From the NCBI GenBank assembly GCA_003150315.1, contig QAML01000032.1:1-5739 (forward strand): 5,739 nt of DNA, written 5' to 3'. Made by a program: the position numbers and the translations under genes. The notes beneath the pieces were generated by a model. The model saw nothing but the letters and a program-made list of their open reading frames with translations, was not told the DNA's origin and searched no databases. Below are positions 1-3,863 of the stretch, one piece after another; within the stretch, counting starts at the first letter, position 1; each line of letters begins with the position of its first letter. The stretch comes from Prevotellaceae bacterium (lineage in GTDB: Bacteria; Bacteroidota; Bacteroidia; Bacteroidales; Bacteroidaceae).

Positions 1-557
1 TATCGGATCTCATCCTCATTGAAAACAAGGGTTTTATGAGATTTTGCACCCAGGGAGATCTCCTGGATATTATAACCAATGGGCGGCTTGCCTCCACACC
101 AGAAGCCCTCCGCTGCCAGGTGGTTCATGTTATCGGTGATCCGGAGGGAGTCGGTTTGCACTTCCAGGCCGGAGAAGATAACAGCCAGGTACATCATGGC
201 CTCTCCAATGGGCGTGGTGGTATCAATGCCATCTTTGATGGTGATGAATTTAACACCATGATCCTTCAGGAAGGCATAGAACGGTACAAAGTCGGCCATA
301 TCACAGCACAGACGGTCTATTTTATAAATAACCACCACATTGATGAGCCCTGCAAGTATATCATCCTTCAGGCGGTTCAGATCCGGCCTATCCATATCAG
401 AACGGATCCAACCATCATCCTCATAGTATGTGACGGATTCGATCTCATCCGTGGAAAAGTGTTCAGCTATATATTTATCACCTTCAGAAAACTGCATCTG
501 TGTACTGTCTGAGGTGTCCTTAAAATATGATTTTCTTCCATAAATTCCAAAATGCAC
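1..557 (-). CDS. Serine recombinase, N-terminal part (cut by window edge)
   Basis: This is a resolvase/invertase-family site-specific recombinase, the enzyme class that would integrate or excise the element by a serine-DNA covalent intermediate. I start it at GTG 557-555 because AGGAGG (570-565) lies 7 nt upstream and the frame stays open for 185 codons to the window edge. The N-terminus reads YGRKS, giving the conserved Tyr6, Arg8 and nucleophile Ser10. The DRP motif supplies Arg57 (resolvase Arg45), and KIDR at 79-82 supplies Lys, Asp and Arg (Arg68). The following DTTTPIGEAMMY and GGKPPIGY segments are typical of large serine recombinases, so a long C-terminal DNA-binding part is expected outside the window. 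Two catalytic arginines appear replaced: Cys85 where the family has DRLSR, and Val133 where it has an ER pair. It is the last minus-strand gene of the left arm and is preceded by a terminator-like hairpin. Confidence 0.93.
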   Translation of the reverse strand, partial: MHFGIYGRKSYFKDTSDSTQMQFSEGDKYIAEHFSTDEIESVTYYEDDGWIRSDMDRPDLNRLKDDILAGLINVVVIYKIDRLCCDMADFVPFYAFLKDHGVKFITIKDGIDTTTPIGEAMMYLAVIFSGLEVQTDSLRITDNMNHLAAEGFWCGGKPPIGYNIQEISLGAKSHKTLVFNEDEIR

Positions 558-570
558 AGCAAAACCTCCT

Positions 571-591
571 AAAAAGGGCATAAAAATGCCC
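571..591 (-). terminator. Intrinsic terminator / attenuator just before the recombinase RBS
   Basis: On the minus strand GGGCAT (591-586), a TTTT loop and ATGCCC (581-576) form a perfect 6-bp hairpin followed at once by TTTTT (575-571). The recombinase AGGAGG begins at the next base. Transcription entering from upstream would tend to stop here before the recombinase. It may simply end the upstream operon, but its place inside the recombinase leader makes attenuation plausible. Confidence 0.6.
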
Positions 592-613
592 GGAATACTT
601 CAAAATATCCCGG
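590..613 (-). promoter_or_regulatory. Leader hairpin overlapping the attenuator stem
   Basis: On the minus strand CCGGGATA (613-606) pairs with TATTCCGG (597-590) around an 8-nt loop: 8 bp with one G-U. Its 3' arm shares bases 590-591 with the terminator hairpin, so the two structures compete at their border. It could be an antiterminator-like element or a protein-binding dyad. Confidence 0.4.
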
Positions 614-632
614 AGCAGTGCTATACTATAAT
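599..632 (+). promoter_or_regulatory. Candidate plus-strand promoter for a small RNA
   Basis: TTCAAA (599-604), a 17-nt spacer and TATACT (622-627) with an extended TGC (619-621) form a plausible sigma-A promoter. A second -10 candidate, TATAAT, lies at 627-632. No gene follows; a strong terminator comes within 60 nt. Confidence 0.45.
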
Positions 633-654
633 TTGCGAGATTACATGAGCACAA
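625..654 (-). promoter_or_regulatory. Possible minus-strand promoter for the recombinase
   Basis: TTGTGC (654-649) and TATAGT (630-625) are separated by 18 nt. The -10 is good and the -35 is weak. A start near 618 would put the hairpins at 613-576 at the very 5' end of a ~60-nt recombinase leader. Read-through from the upstream genes is an alternative source of recombinase mRNA. Confidence 0.35.
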
Positions 655-690
655 CTCATGGGATGCCCCGGTGAAAGCCGGGGTTTTTTC
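634..690 (+). ncRNA. Candidate ~55-nt small RNA, antisense to the pre-recombinase leader
   Basis: Between the plus-strand promoter-like sequence and a strong terminator lies a short stretch with no credible gene. It contains a perfect hairpin, CATGAG (644-649), CACAA loop, CTCATG (655-660), followed by the terminator hairpin. Two compact hairpins with a terminal U-tract are typical of small regulatory RNAs. If the recombinase is transcribed from upstream, this RNA would be antisense to the mRNA between the 100-aa gene and the recombinase. The start site is inferred from promoter spacing; no expression evidence is available. Confidence 0.4.
666..689 (+). terminator. Strong plus-strand intrinsic terminator
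   Basis: CCCCGG (666-671), loop TGAAAG and CCGGGG (678-683) form a GC-only 6-bp stem followed by TTTTTT (684-689). The T-tract is on the plus strand only; read on minus the hairpin is followed by CATCCC. No plus-strand gene upstream explains it except the candidate small RNA. Confidence 0.75.
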
Positions 691-691
691 T

Positions 692-994
692 TTACCAAAA
701 AGAAAACCGGTATGCCGTATCCAGATATTCTGAATGGCCAACAATGTAGGGCTGCGGATCCGGCGGCGGGTAGTATCCACCACAAAGAGCCAGAGAAGCT
801 GCAACATCATAAGAGCAGCAGATCATTGGCTCATGCGGGAATAGCTGAGGAATCAGTGAAAAATCAGACTGATCCACCCATTTCCATGAAGAACCGTAAG
901 GCACCGGCGGAATATCATGCAGATCCGCTCTATAGTTCAGGTGATACGGAAAACGAGCGGCCAGGTATTCCTCAATCATTTCTTTATTCTGCAT
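692..994 (-). CDS. Hypothetical protein, 100 aa
   Basis: I do not recognise this protein. The start at ATG 994 follows AGGAGG closely (4-nt spacing), and that Shine-Dalgarno sits directly after the stop of the upstream zinc-ribbon gene, 10 nt away, so the two are almost certainly cotranscribed. A later ATG (codon 6) is a possible start with more comfortable spacing. The protein is rich in Tyr, Pro and Trp: a helical N-terminus (IEEYLAARFPYHLNYRADLHD) is followed by VPYGSSWKW, a Cys-Cys pair near residue 59, and a YYPPPDPQPY segment at about 74-83. There is no signal peptide or membrane segment and no complete metal site. It lies between the membrane zinc-ribbon protein and the recombinase on the repressor side of the element. 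Confidence 0.75.
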   Translation of the reverse strand: MQNKEMIEEYLAARFPYHLNYRADLHDIPPVPYGSSWKWVDQSDFSLIPQLFPHEPMICCSYDVAASLALCGGYYPPPDPQPYIVGHSEYLDTAYRFSFW

Positions 995-1004
995 ACAACC
1001 TCCT

Positions 1005-1532
1005 TTATTTCTTACCGGCCTTCCATCTGTACCCACAATTCATGCAAGTACAATACACCTTCTTTGAGAAGAGGATGCCGGTGAAAAAGGTCTCACCCTT
1101 GCGGTTGCCGCTGATGGAAGTGGAGCCGCATTTTGGGCACTTCTTGATGGTGCTGTAATATGCCGCCTGCATATCCATGGAAGATTGCTGCATCTTCATG
1201 GCTTCCTGGTGCATTGCAGCACTCTGATCAATTTCCTGCTTCTTCAGCTCCACCATCTGCTCCTCAGGAGATAAAGCATTCCAACGTGCCTGCTCCTTTG
1301 CGGCGGCCTCAGCGGCAGCAATCTGAGCGGCTCTCTGAGCCTCAGCAGCGGCAGCAGCCTTCTTTTTCTTACTGGAAATGATGAAGTACACAATGAGGAT
1401 AACAACCTCAGCGGATACAAAGGCCTGGAACGCATTGAGGCCGGAGCTCTCATCAGAGGCAACAGCAATGCTGAGAATGAGGCCGACAGCAGAGGCAATC
1501 AACAGTGATTTGTATTTCTTGACAAATTCCAT
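1005..1532 (-). CDS. Membrane protein with Ala-rich coiled coil and C-terminal zinc ribbon, 175 aa
   Basis: The start is ATG 1532 with AGGAGG (1546-1541) 8 nt upstream. Residues about 9-26 and 35-53 are hydrophobic and form two transmembrane helices joined by a short DESSG-containing loop. KKKK at 55-58 suggests the C-terminus stays in the cytoplasm. Residues about 59-82 are Ala/Glu/Gln-rich and probably a rigid helix or coiled coil, continuing through a charged, Met/Gln-rich stretch to about 125. A four-cysteine zinc ribbon ends the protein: C132 and C135 (CPKCG) with C163 and C166 (CMNCGYRW). The layout (membrane anchor, stalk, cytoplasmic zinc ribbon) resembles generic zinc-ribbon membrane proteins of Firmicute elements. 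The role is unknown; a membrane-tethered adaptor binding protein or nucleic acid, or a superinfection/stress sensor, are possibilities I cannot separate. Confidence 0.88.
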   Translation of the reverse strand: MEFVKKYKSLLIASAVGLILSIAVASDESSGLNAFQAFVSAEVVILIVYFIISSKKKKAAAAAEAQRAAQIAAAEAAAKEQARWNALSPEEQMVELKKQEIDQSAAMHQEAMKMQQSSMDMQAAYYSTIKKCPKCGSTSISGNRKGETFFTGILFSKKVYCTCMNCGYRWKAGKK

Positions 1533-1623
1533 ATAGAAATCCTCCTATTCATGCAAGTTCGATTGCCCAAACGGCAGAAAATGGAAAAACATAGTATCAA
1601 AACCACAAAGAAAGGGTGATGAT

Positions 1624-1746
1624 ATGAGAAAAAAGTACATCAAATACCATAGGGGTGATGTATACGCCATTTACTACCGGGCAAACAAAACTATGTACTA
1701 CAATCTGGCTTTTCAAGCCAAAACAAAGCTGATATTGCTTTTGTGA
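1624..1746 (+). CDS. Possible small basic protein, 40 aa
   Basis: This is a short plus-strand frame starting at ATG 1624 with AAAGGG (1611-1616) 7 nt upstream. It runs to TGA 1744-1746, ending exactly where the convergent repressor gene ends (0 bp between stops). The product starts MRKKYIKYHRGD and is Lys/Tyr-rich with a hydrophobic LILLL end. No family is recognised and no convincing promoter is visible in 1533-1623. The tight abutment with the repressor stop and the reasonable ribosome binding site favour a real gene, but its length allows chance. If expressed, its mRNA 3' end would face the repressor transcript. Confidence 0.35.
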   Translation: MRKKYIKYHRGDVYAIYYRANKTMYYNLAFQAKTKLILLL

Positions 1747-2208
1747 TCATCCAACATCCTCATGATCTTCATGTGGATTGATGGGTGGGTATTTCTTTTC
1801 CAACTCTTCAGGAGTGGAAGGGGCTTCAGAAATTGGATCTGAAGCCTCATCCGCCAGAAAAATCTCACGGATCTTATTCTTCAGAGCGTTTCTGTACCTC
1901 ACATCCAGTTTCATGTACTCCGTTATCAGGGCCACATCCACGGCATCCAGGTTGTACTCCTGGGCAACCTCAGAAAGTGCCGAGGCGGGAACCTGGCCGG
2001 ATTGGAACATATCACCGGTTCCGGATCGGAGCCATTCTTCTCTCACACCATACTCTCTGCAAACATCACTAATAATTCTATCAGTAATATTTCTTGCACC
2101 ACTTTCCAGGGCGGAAATATGAGCTCTTGATTTTATCCCTATATTAGAACCAAATTCCTCCTGAGAAAGGTTGAGAGAAAGGCGGATAGCCTTCAATCTC
2201 TCATTCAC
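1747..2208 (-). CDS. XRE/CI-type repressor with N-terminal helix-turn-helix, 153 aa
   Basis: This is a phage/element repressor-type transcription regulator. I choose GTG 2208-2206: AAGGAGG (2223-2217) is 8 nt upstream, and the protein then opens NERLKAIRLSLNLSQEEFG, the usual XRE start. An upstream in-frame ATG at 2295 would add an implausible hydrophobic extension lying across the promoter. The HTH spans residues about 5-60: SQEEFG (helix 2), SRAHISALESG (recognition helix), then YGVREEWLRSGTGDMF, a hallmark of this family in Clostridia. The C-terminal half (EVAQEYNLDAVDVALITEYMKLD...RNALKNKIREIF) is probably helical and oligomerising. There is no S24 Ser/Lys peptidase domain, so RecA-driven self-cleavage is not expected; induction would need an antirepressor or another route. 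It is divergent from the early operon it presumably controls. Confidence 0.92.
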   Translation of the reverse strand: MNERLKAIRLSLNLSQEEFGSNIGIKSRAHISALESGARNITDRIISDVCREYGVREEWLRSGTGDMFQSGQVPASALSEVAQEYNLDAVDVALITEYMKLDVRYRNALKNKIREIFLADEASDPISEAPSTPEELEKKYPPINPHEDHEDVG

Positions 2209-2229
2209 ATTGATCACCTCCTTGATGCT

Positions 2230-2258
2230 ACTATAGCACACAAATGTTAGCAATGCAA
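2230..2258 (-). promoter_or_regulatory. Candidate repressor promoter
   Basis: TTGCAT (2258-2253), a 17-nt spacer and TATAGT (2235-2230) face the repressor. The -35 is weak and lies inside the 19-bp quasi-palindrome. A start near 2223 would leave only about 15 nt of leader, placing the Shine-Dalgarno almost at the 5' end of the mRNA. Confidence 0.5.
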
Positions 2259-2262
2259 ACAT
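2244..2262. promoter_or_regulatory. Candidate repressor operator O1
   Basis: ATGTTAGCAATGCAAACAT is a 19-bp quasi-palindrome with 9-bp arms, one mismatched pair and a central A. It covers the -35 of the candidate repressor promoter, the usual place for autoregulation by a CI-type protein. Confidence 0.55.
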
Positions 2263-2275
2263 AAAATAATAAAAA

Positions 2276-2287
2276 AGTGTTGACACT
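2276..2287. promoter_or_regulatory. Dyad over the early -35
   Basis: AGTGTTGACACT is a perfect dyad (5-bp arms, TG centre) embedding the -35 TTGACA of the early promoter. Its arms do not match the 19-bp operator, so it may be coincidental to the -35 consensus or a site for another regulator. Confidence 0.3.
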
Positions 2288-2308
2288 GTTCTCAAAGCAA
2301 CCTATAAT
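2280..2308 (+). promoter_or_regulatory. Consensus sigma-A promoter for the early operon
   Basis: TTGACA (2280-2285), a 17-nt spacer and TATAAT (2303-2308) match the sigma-A consensus perfectly. Initiation is expected near 2315, 23 nt before the first start codon. Such a strong promoter next to a divergent repressor gene is expected to be held off by that repressor. Confidence 0.93.
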
Positions 2309-2325
2309 GTAAGCAAAGGGAACAA
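2307..2325. promoter_or_regulatory. Candidate repressor operator O2 (one good half-site)
   Basis: ATGTAAGCA (2307-2315) matches the O1 half-site ATGTTAGCA at 8 of 9 bases. The opposite half (2317-2325, AGGGAACAA) matches the O1 right half at only 5 of 9. It overlaps the end of the -10 and the predicted start of the early promoter, where bound repressor would block initiation. Its centre (2316) is 63 bp from that of O1 (2253). Confidence 0.4.
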
Positions 2326-2337
2326 AGGAGGTGCAGA

Positions 2338-2505
2338 ATGGGCGAAAAAGAGGAAACAATCCAGAGGCTTCCGGATCAGTTATATGAAGCCTATAAACTG
2401 GCTGACAGTTATGCGGCATCAACCAAACGGACACCGGAAGCCTTGGAAAAAATCAAGGCTCAGATGATCATGATCAATGATATGGTTCTGAAAATTTCAG
2501 AGTAA
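2338..2505 (+). CDS. Small first protein of the early operon, 55 aa
   Basis: This is the first gene behind the consensus promoter. ATG 2338 is preceded by AAAGGAGG with about 6 nt spacing. The product begins MGEKEETIQRLPDQLYEAYKL and is acidic, soluble and predicted almost wholly helical, ending MIMINDMVLKISE. I do not recognise a family. Its position, first in the operon directly opposite the repressor, is where phages and integrative elements often keep Cro-like, antirepressor or excisionase-type factors. No HTH is visible, so such a role is only positional inference. A 16-nt gap follows before the next gene. Confidence 0.75.
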   Translation: MGEKEETIQRLPDQLYEAYKLADSYAASTKRTPEALEKIKAQMIMINDMVLKISE

Positions 2506-2521
2506 AGAAGAGGGATAAGCA

Positions 2522-2848
2522 ATGACAAGAGAAGAATTTGAGGCCCATGTGGCCAAAGTATTGCCGGAAGGCAAAACTGCACCGGAGCCAACGGATGCAG
2601 AGTACAAGCTGATTGAGTATGTATACAATTTTCACCCTGCAATCAGCGCAACAGATGGAAAAGAGCAAATTGCTGAACTGTATGTGAAGTTTGGAATGTG
2701 CCTCATTAATGATATGAAGCAGAGAGCAACTCTGATGGAACAGAAAGAGCGGGAACCCAGAGAAGCCATGGCGGCCCTGAATAAGGTGAAGGAAGAAATT
2801 GAGGAGATCCAGAGAGGAGGGATGCCAGATGGCAGCAGCGAAAATTGA
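2522..2848 (+). CDS. Early-operon protein of unknown function, 108 aa
   Basis: ATG 2522 follows GAGGGATAAGCA, a moderate Shine-Dalgarno. The protein is acidic at both ends: a MTREEFEAHV helix, a Pro-rich turn near 20-24, then a compact segment EYKLIEYVYNFHPAIS with GKEQIAELYVKFGMCLINDM at about 47-65, and a long charged C-terminal helix (LNKVKEEIEEIQRGG) likely forming a coiled coil. The central EYxLIExVYxxHPAI...GKxQIAxLY pattern looks like a conserved small-protein family of Clostridial integrative elements, but I cannot name a function. Its 3' end overlaps the next gene by 20 nt, implying translational coupling. Confidence 0.85.
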   Translation: MTREEFEAHVAKVLPEGKTAPEPTDAEYKLIEYVYNFHPAISATDGKEQIAELYVKFGMCLINDMKQRATLMEQKEREPREAMAALNKVKEEIEEIQRGGMPDGSSEN

Positions 2849-3377
2849 GGCAATGTGGGATCAGGATGCCTTTGGAAACCACCTTCTGATCATTTCAAAG
2901 AAGAGAGGGAAGCTGAACCTGGAAGAGGTCGGAGACTTTCTCAGATATTCAACGAGCGGGCGGCTTCAAGGGCATTATGTAGTGGTTATCAATGCAACAG
3001 AGGCAACTTGCGGAGCTCAGTGGGGATTTGATGAGGCACCTCAGGGAGACACATGGGAGCTCTACCAGGTAGAAGAGGGCGAAAGATGCCCAGTATGTTC
3101 AAAGATAACACCTCCATACCAATATTGCCCGGAATGCGGTGCGGAGCTCAGCGATCATGGAAAGAAGAATGAGCAGGCACTAAAGCGGGCTGAGAAAGTT
3201 CTGAAAGCCATGGAGGATGAAGCCTTGCGGATGATACATACCACGGAACTGCCTGAAACAAGGAAAGCCTGGTATCAGTCACATTTGGGCTCCGTTGATT
3301 TTGCAAGACAGATGGGGCTCATCACAGAGGAACGGCGGCAGCAGTTATACAAGGAGTTTGAGAAGGCCGCCAGATAG
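2829..3377 (+). CDS. Early-operon zinc-ribbon protein, 182 aa
   Basis: I start this at ATG 2829 rather than an upstream in-frame ATG at 2799, because GGAGG (2816-2820) lies 8 nt before it. The product then starts MAAAKIEAMWDQDAFGN and overlaps the upstream gene by only 20 nt. Residues about 1-80 form a domain of mixed strands (HLLIISKKRGKLNL, HYVVVINATEATCGAQWGF). A four-cysteine zinc ribbon follows: C87 and C90 (CPVC) with C100 and C103 (CPECGAEL), giving CX2C-X9-CX2C. The C-terminal 75 residues are helical and highly charged (KNEQALKRAEKVLKAMEDEALRMI), ending in a short domain with LGSVDFARQMGLITEERRQQLYKEF. Such ribbons usually bind nucleic acid or act as protein-contact modules. The specific role is unknown. 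Confidence 0.85.
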   Translation: MAAAKIEAMWDQDAFGNHLLIISKKRGKLNLEEVGDFLRYSTSGRLQGHYVVVINATEATCGAQWGFDEAPQGDTWELYQVEEGERCPVCSKITPPYQYCPECGAELSDHGKKNEQALKRAEKVLKAMEDEALRMIHTTELPETRKAWYQSHLGSVDFARQMGLITEERRQQLYKEFEKAAR

Positions 3378-3394
3378 GAAAGGAGCTGAGAAGT

Positions 3395-3559
3395 ATGCTG
3401 AAGGAAAGAAAGAATGTAAGAAACACGGAAATTGAGGATGCAAAGGAATTTGCAGCACTGTACTCCAAACTGGATCCCAACGAGAAAATGCAGGTGAAGA
3501 GCATCATAATTGGAATCCAGATTGCAAAGGACAACAAGCCGGAGGTGGCCGCTGTATGA
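3395..3559 (+). CDS. Small early-operon protein, 54 aa
   Basis: ATG 3395 is preceded by GGAAAGGAGCTGAGAAGT, with AAGGAG about 9 nt away. The product, beginning MLKERKNVRNTEIEDAKEF, is soluble and helical (EFAALYSKLDPNEKMQVKSIIIGIQIAKD). The helix-LDPNEK-helix arrangement, a short turn flanked by two amphipathic helices, resembles small regulatory or accessory helices seen after HTH domains, but no HTH is present. No function is assigned. Its last codons overlap the next start (ATGA), so the next protein is probably made by translational coupling. Confidence 0.78.
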   Translation: MLKERKNVRNTEIEDAKEFAALYSKLDPNEKMQVKSIIIGIQIAKDNKPEVAAV

Positions 3560-3702
3560 AGAAAGAGGTGAAGGTTCAGATCACCCTCTCAGATGGATAC
3601 CGGGAGCGGTTCACAAGGGCCTGCATCAAGGTAGCAAAGAGAAGGGTTGAGAACGGCGAGAAGCAGGCAGCCGACAGAGAGCGGGCTGCAAAAGCCGGGT
3701 AG
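3556..3702 (+). CDS. Small basic protein, 48 aa
   Basis: The start ATG 3556 overlaps the preceding stop in an ATGA junction, with GGAGGTG (3541-3547) 8 nt upstream inside the previous gene. The product starts MKKEVKVQITLSDGYRERFT and is strongly basic, with KVAKRRVENGEKQAADRERAAKAG at the end. A short beta-strand followed by helices (VKVQITLSDGYRERFTRACIKVAKRR) is loosely reminiscent of ribbon-helix-helix DNA-binding proteins, which would suit a copy-control or relaxosome accessory next to Rep. That is inference from composition and place; no RHH signature is clear enough to call. It ends 8 nt before the leader peptide of the Rep control region. Confidence 0.75.
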   Translation: MKKEVKVQITLSDGYRERFTRACIKVAKRRVENGEKQAADRERAAKAG

Positions 3703-3710
3703 GAGGAACT

Positions 3711-3743
3711 ATGAGAAGGGCAAAAAAATGGAGGCAGATCTGA
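3711..3743 (+). CDS. Possible 10-residue leader peptide upstream of Rep
   Basis: ATG AGA AGG GCA AAA AAA TGG AGG CAG ATC TGA encodes MRRAKKWRQI. AGGAGG (3701-3706) lies only 4 nt before the ATG, overlapping the stop of the 48-aa gene. It sits at the head of the Rep leader, and its second half is the exact complement of the antisense RNA terminator stem and U-tract. Ribosomes on it could disturb the sense hairpin 3730-3756. It may be a regulatory leader peptide, or just a ribosome-loading remnant. Confidence 0.4.
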   Translation: MRRAKKWRQI

Positions 3744-3756
3744 GCAATCCGCCTCC
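3722..3756 (-). terminator. Terminator of the antisense RNA
   Basis: On the minus strand GGAGGCGGAT (3756-3747) pairs with ATCTGCCTCC (3739-3730): 10 bp with one G-U and a 7-nt loop, followed by A and TTTTTTT (3728-3722). This is a textbook intrinsic terminator in the minus direction only. On plus the A-run comes before the stem. Confidence 0.85.
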
Positions 3757-3789
3757 GAAGTCCTCAAAAACAAGGACATACTAAACCGT
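3722..3789 (-). ncRNA. Countertranscript (antisense) RNA to the Rep leader, ~68 nt
   Basis: This RNA is predicted from a near-consensus promoter (TTGACT-N17-TATACT), a start near 3789, and a strong terminator ending in seven T residues at 3728-3722. It would fold into two stem-loops: GTCCT (3777-3773) with AGGAC (3764-3760) around an 8-nt U-rich loop, and the terminator hairpin. It is fully complementary to the leader mRNA and covers 3758-3768, the half of the plus-strand antiterminator that would otherwise hold the 5' arm of the pre-Rep terminator. Binding should therefore favour termination before Rep. This is how antisense RNA limits repC transcription in plasmid pT181. The start and end are inferred from sequence; expression is not shown. 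Confidence 0.75.
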
Positions 3790-3816
3790 ATAAATAGTAT
3801 ATCACTTTGAGGGCTT
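3758..3816 (+). promoter_or_regulatory. Antiterminator pairing in the Rep leader
   Basis: In the plus-strand RNA AAGTCCTCAAA (3758-3768) can pair without gaps with TTTGAGGGCTT (3806-3816): 11 bp, one G-U. This occupies 3810-3816, most of the 5' arm of the terminator that follows, so antiterminator and terminator exclude each other. The proximal half is covered by the antisense RNA, which gives a switch. Confidence 0.7.
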
Positions 3817-3824
3817 AAAGTCAA
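3796..3824 (-). promoter_or_regulatory. Strong antisense promoter in the Rep leader
   Basis: TTGACT (3824-3819), exactly 17 nt, then TATACT (3801-3796) give a near-consensus sigma-A promoter pointing away from Rep. Predicted initiation is at A3789, 7 nt past the -10. No open reading frame of note follows; the transcript meets an intrinsic terminator within about 60 nt. Confidence 0.83.
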
Positions 3825-3863
3825 CCGAAAACGGCGGAAAAACAAGGGTTTTAAGCCCTTTTT
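3810..3863 (+). terminator. Intrinsic terminator / attenuator upstream of Rep
   Basis: AGGGCTTAAA (3810-3819) and TTTAAGCCCT (3850-3859) form a perfect 10-bp stem; T3859, the last paired base, begins a TTTTT run (3859-3863). The roughly 30-nt loop holds a small CCG-AAAA-CGG hairpin (3825-3834). It stands about 40 nt before the Rep start, so it controls read-through from the early operon into Rep. The same region contains the antisense promoter -35. Confidence 0.78.

Noticed and set aside
36..512. Long plus-strand open frame opposite the recombinase
   Set aside because: It is the antisense shadow of a gene with clear serine-recombinase motifs and a strong RBS on the minus strand.
520..810. 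Minus-strand 96-codon frame
   Set aside because: It overlaps the recombinase start, the leader hairpins and the end of the 100-aa gene in another frame; no RBS or family resemblance.
658..1158. Plus-strand 166-codon frame
   Set aside because: It runs across a strong terminator, has no RBS, and lies opposite two well-supported minus-strand genes.
1038..1558. 12-bp direct repeat ATTCATGCAAGT at 1038-1049 and 1547-1558
   Set aside because: One copy is coding sequence of the zinc ribbon, the other lies next to that gene's RBS; no dyad, target-site or att-like context, so chance is likely.
1706..1741. Hairpins TGGCTT-TTC-AAGCCA and AAAGC/GCTTT downstream of the repressor
   Set aside because: The first has no T-tract on either strand; the second is only 5 bp with an interrupted T-run on minus. 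Too weak to call a terminator.
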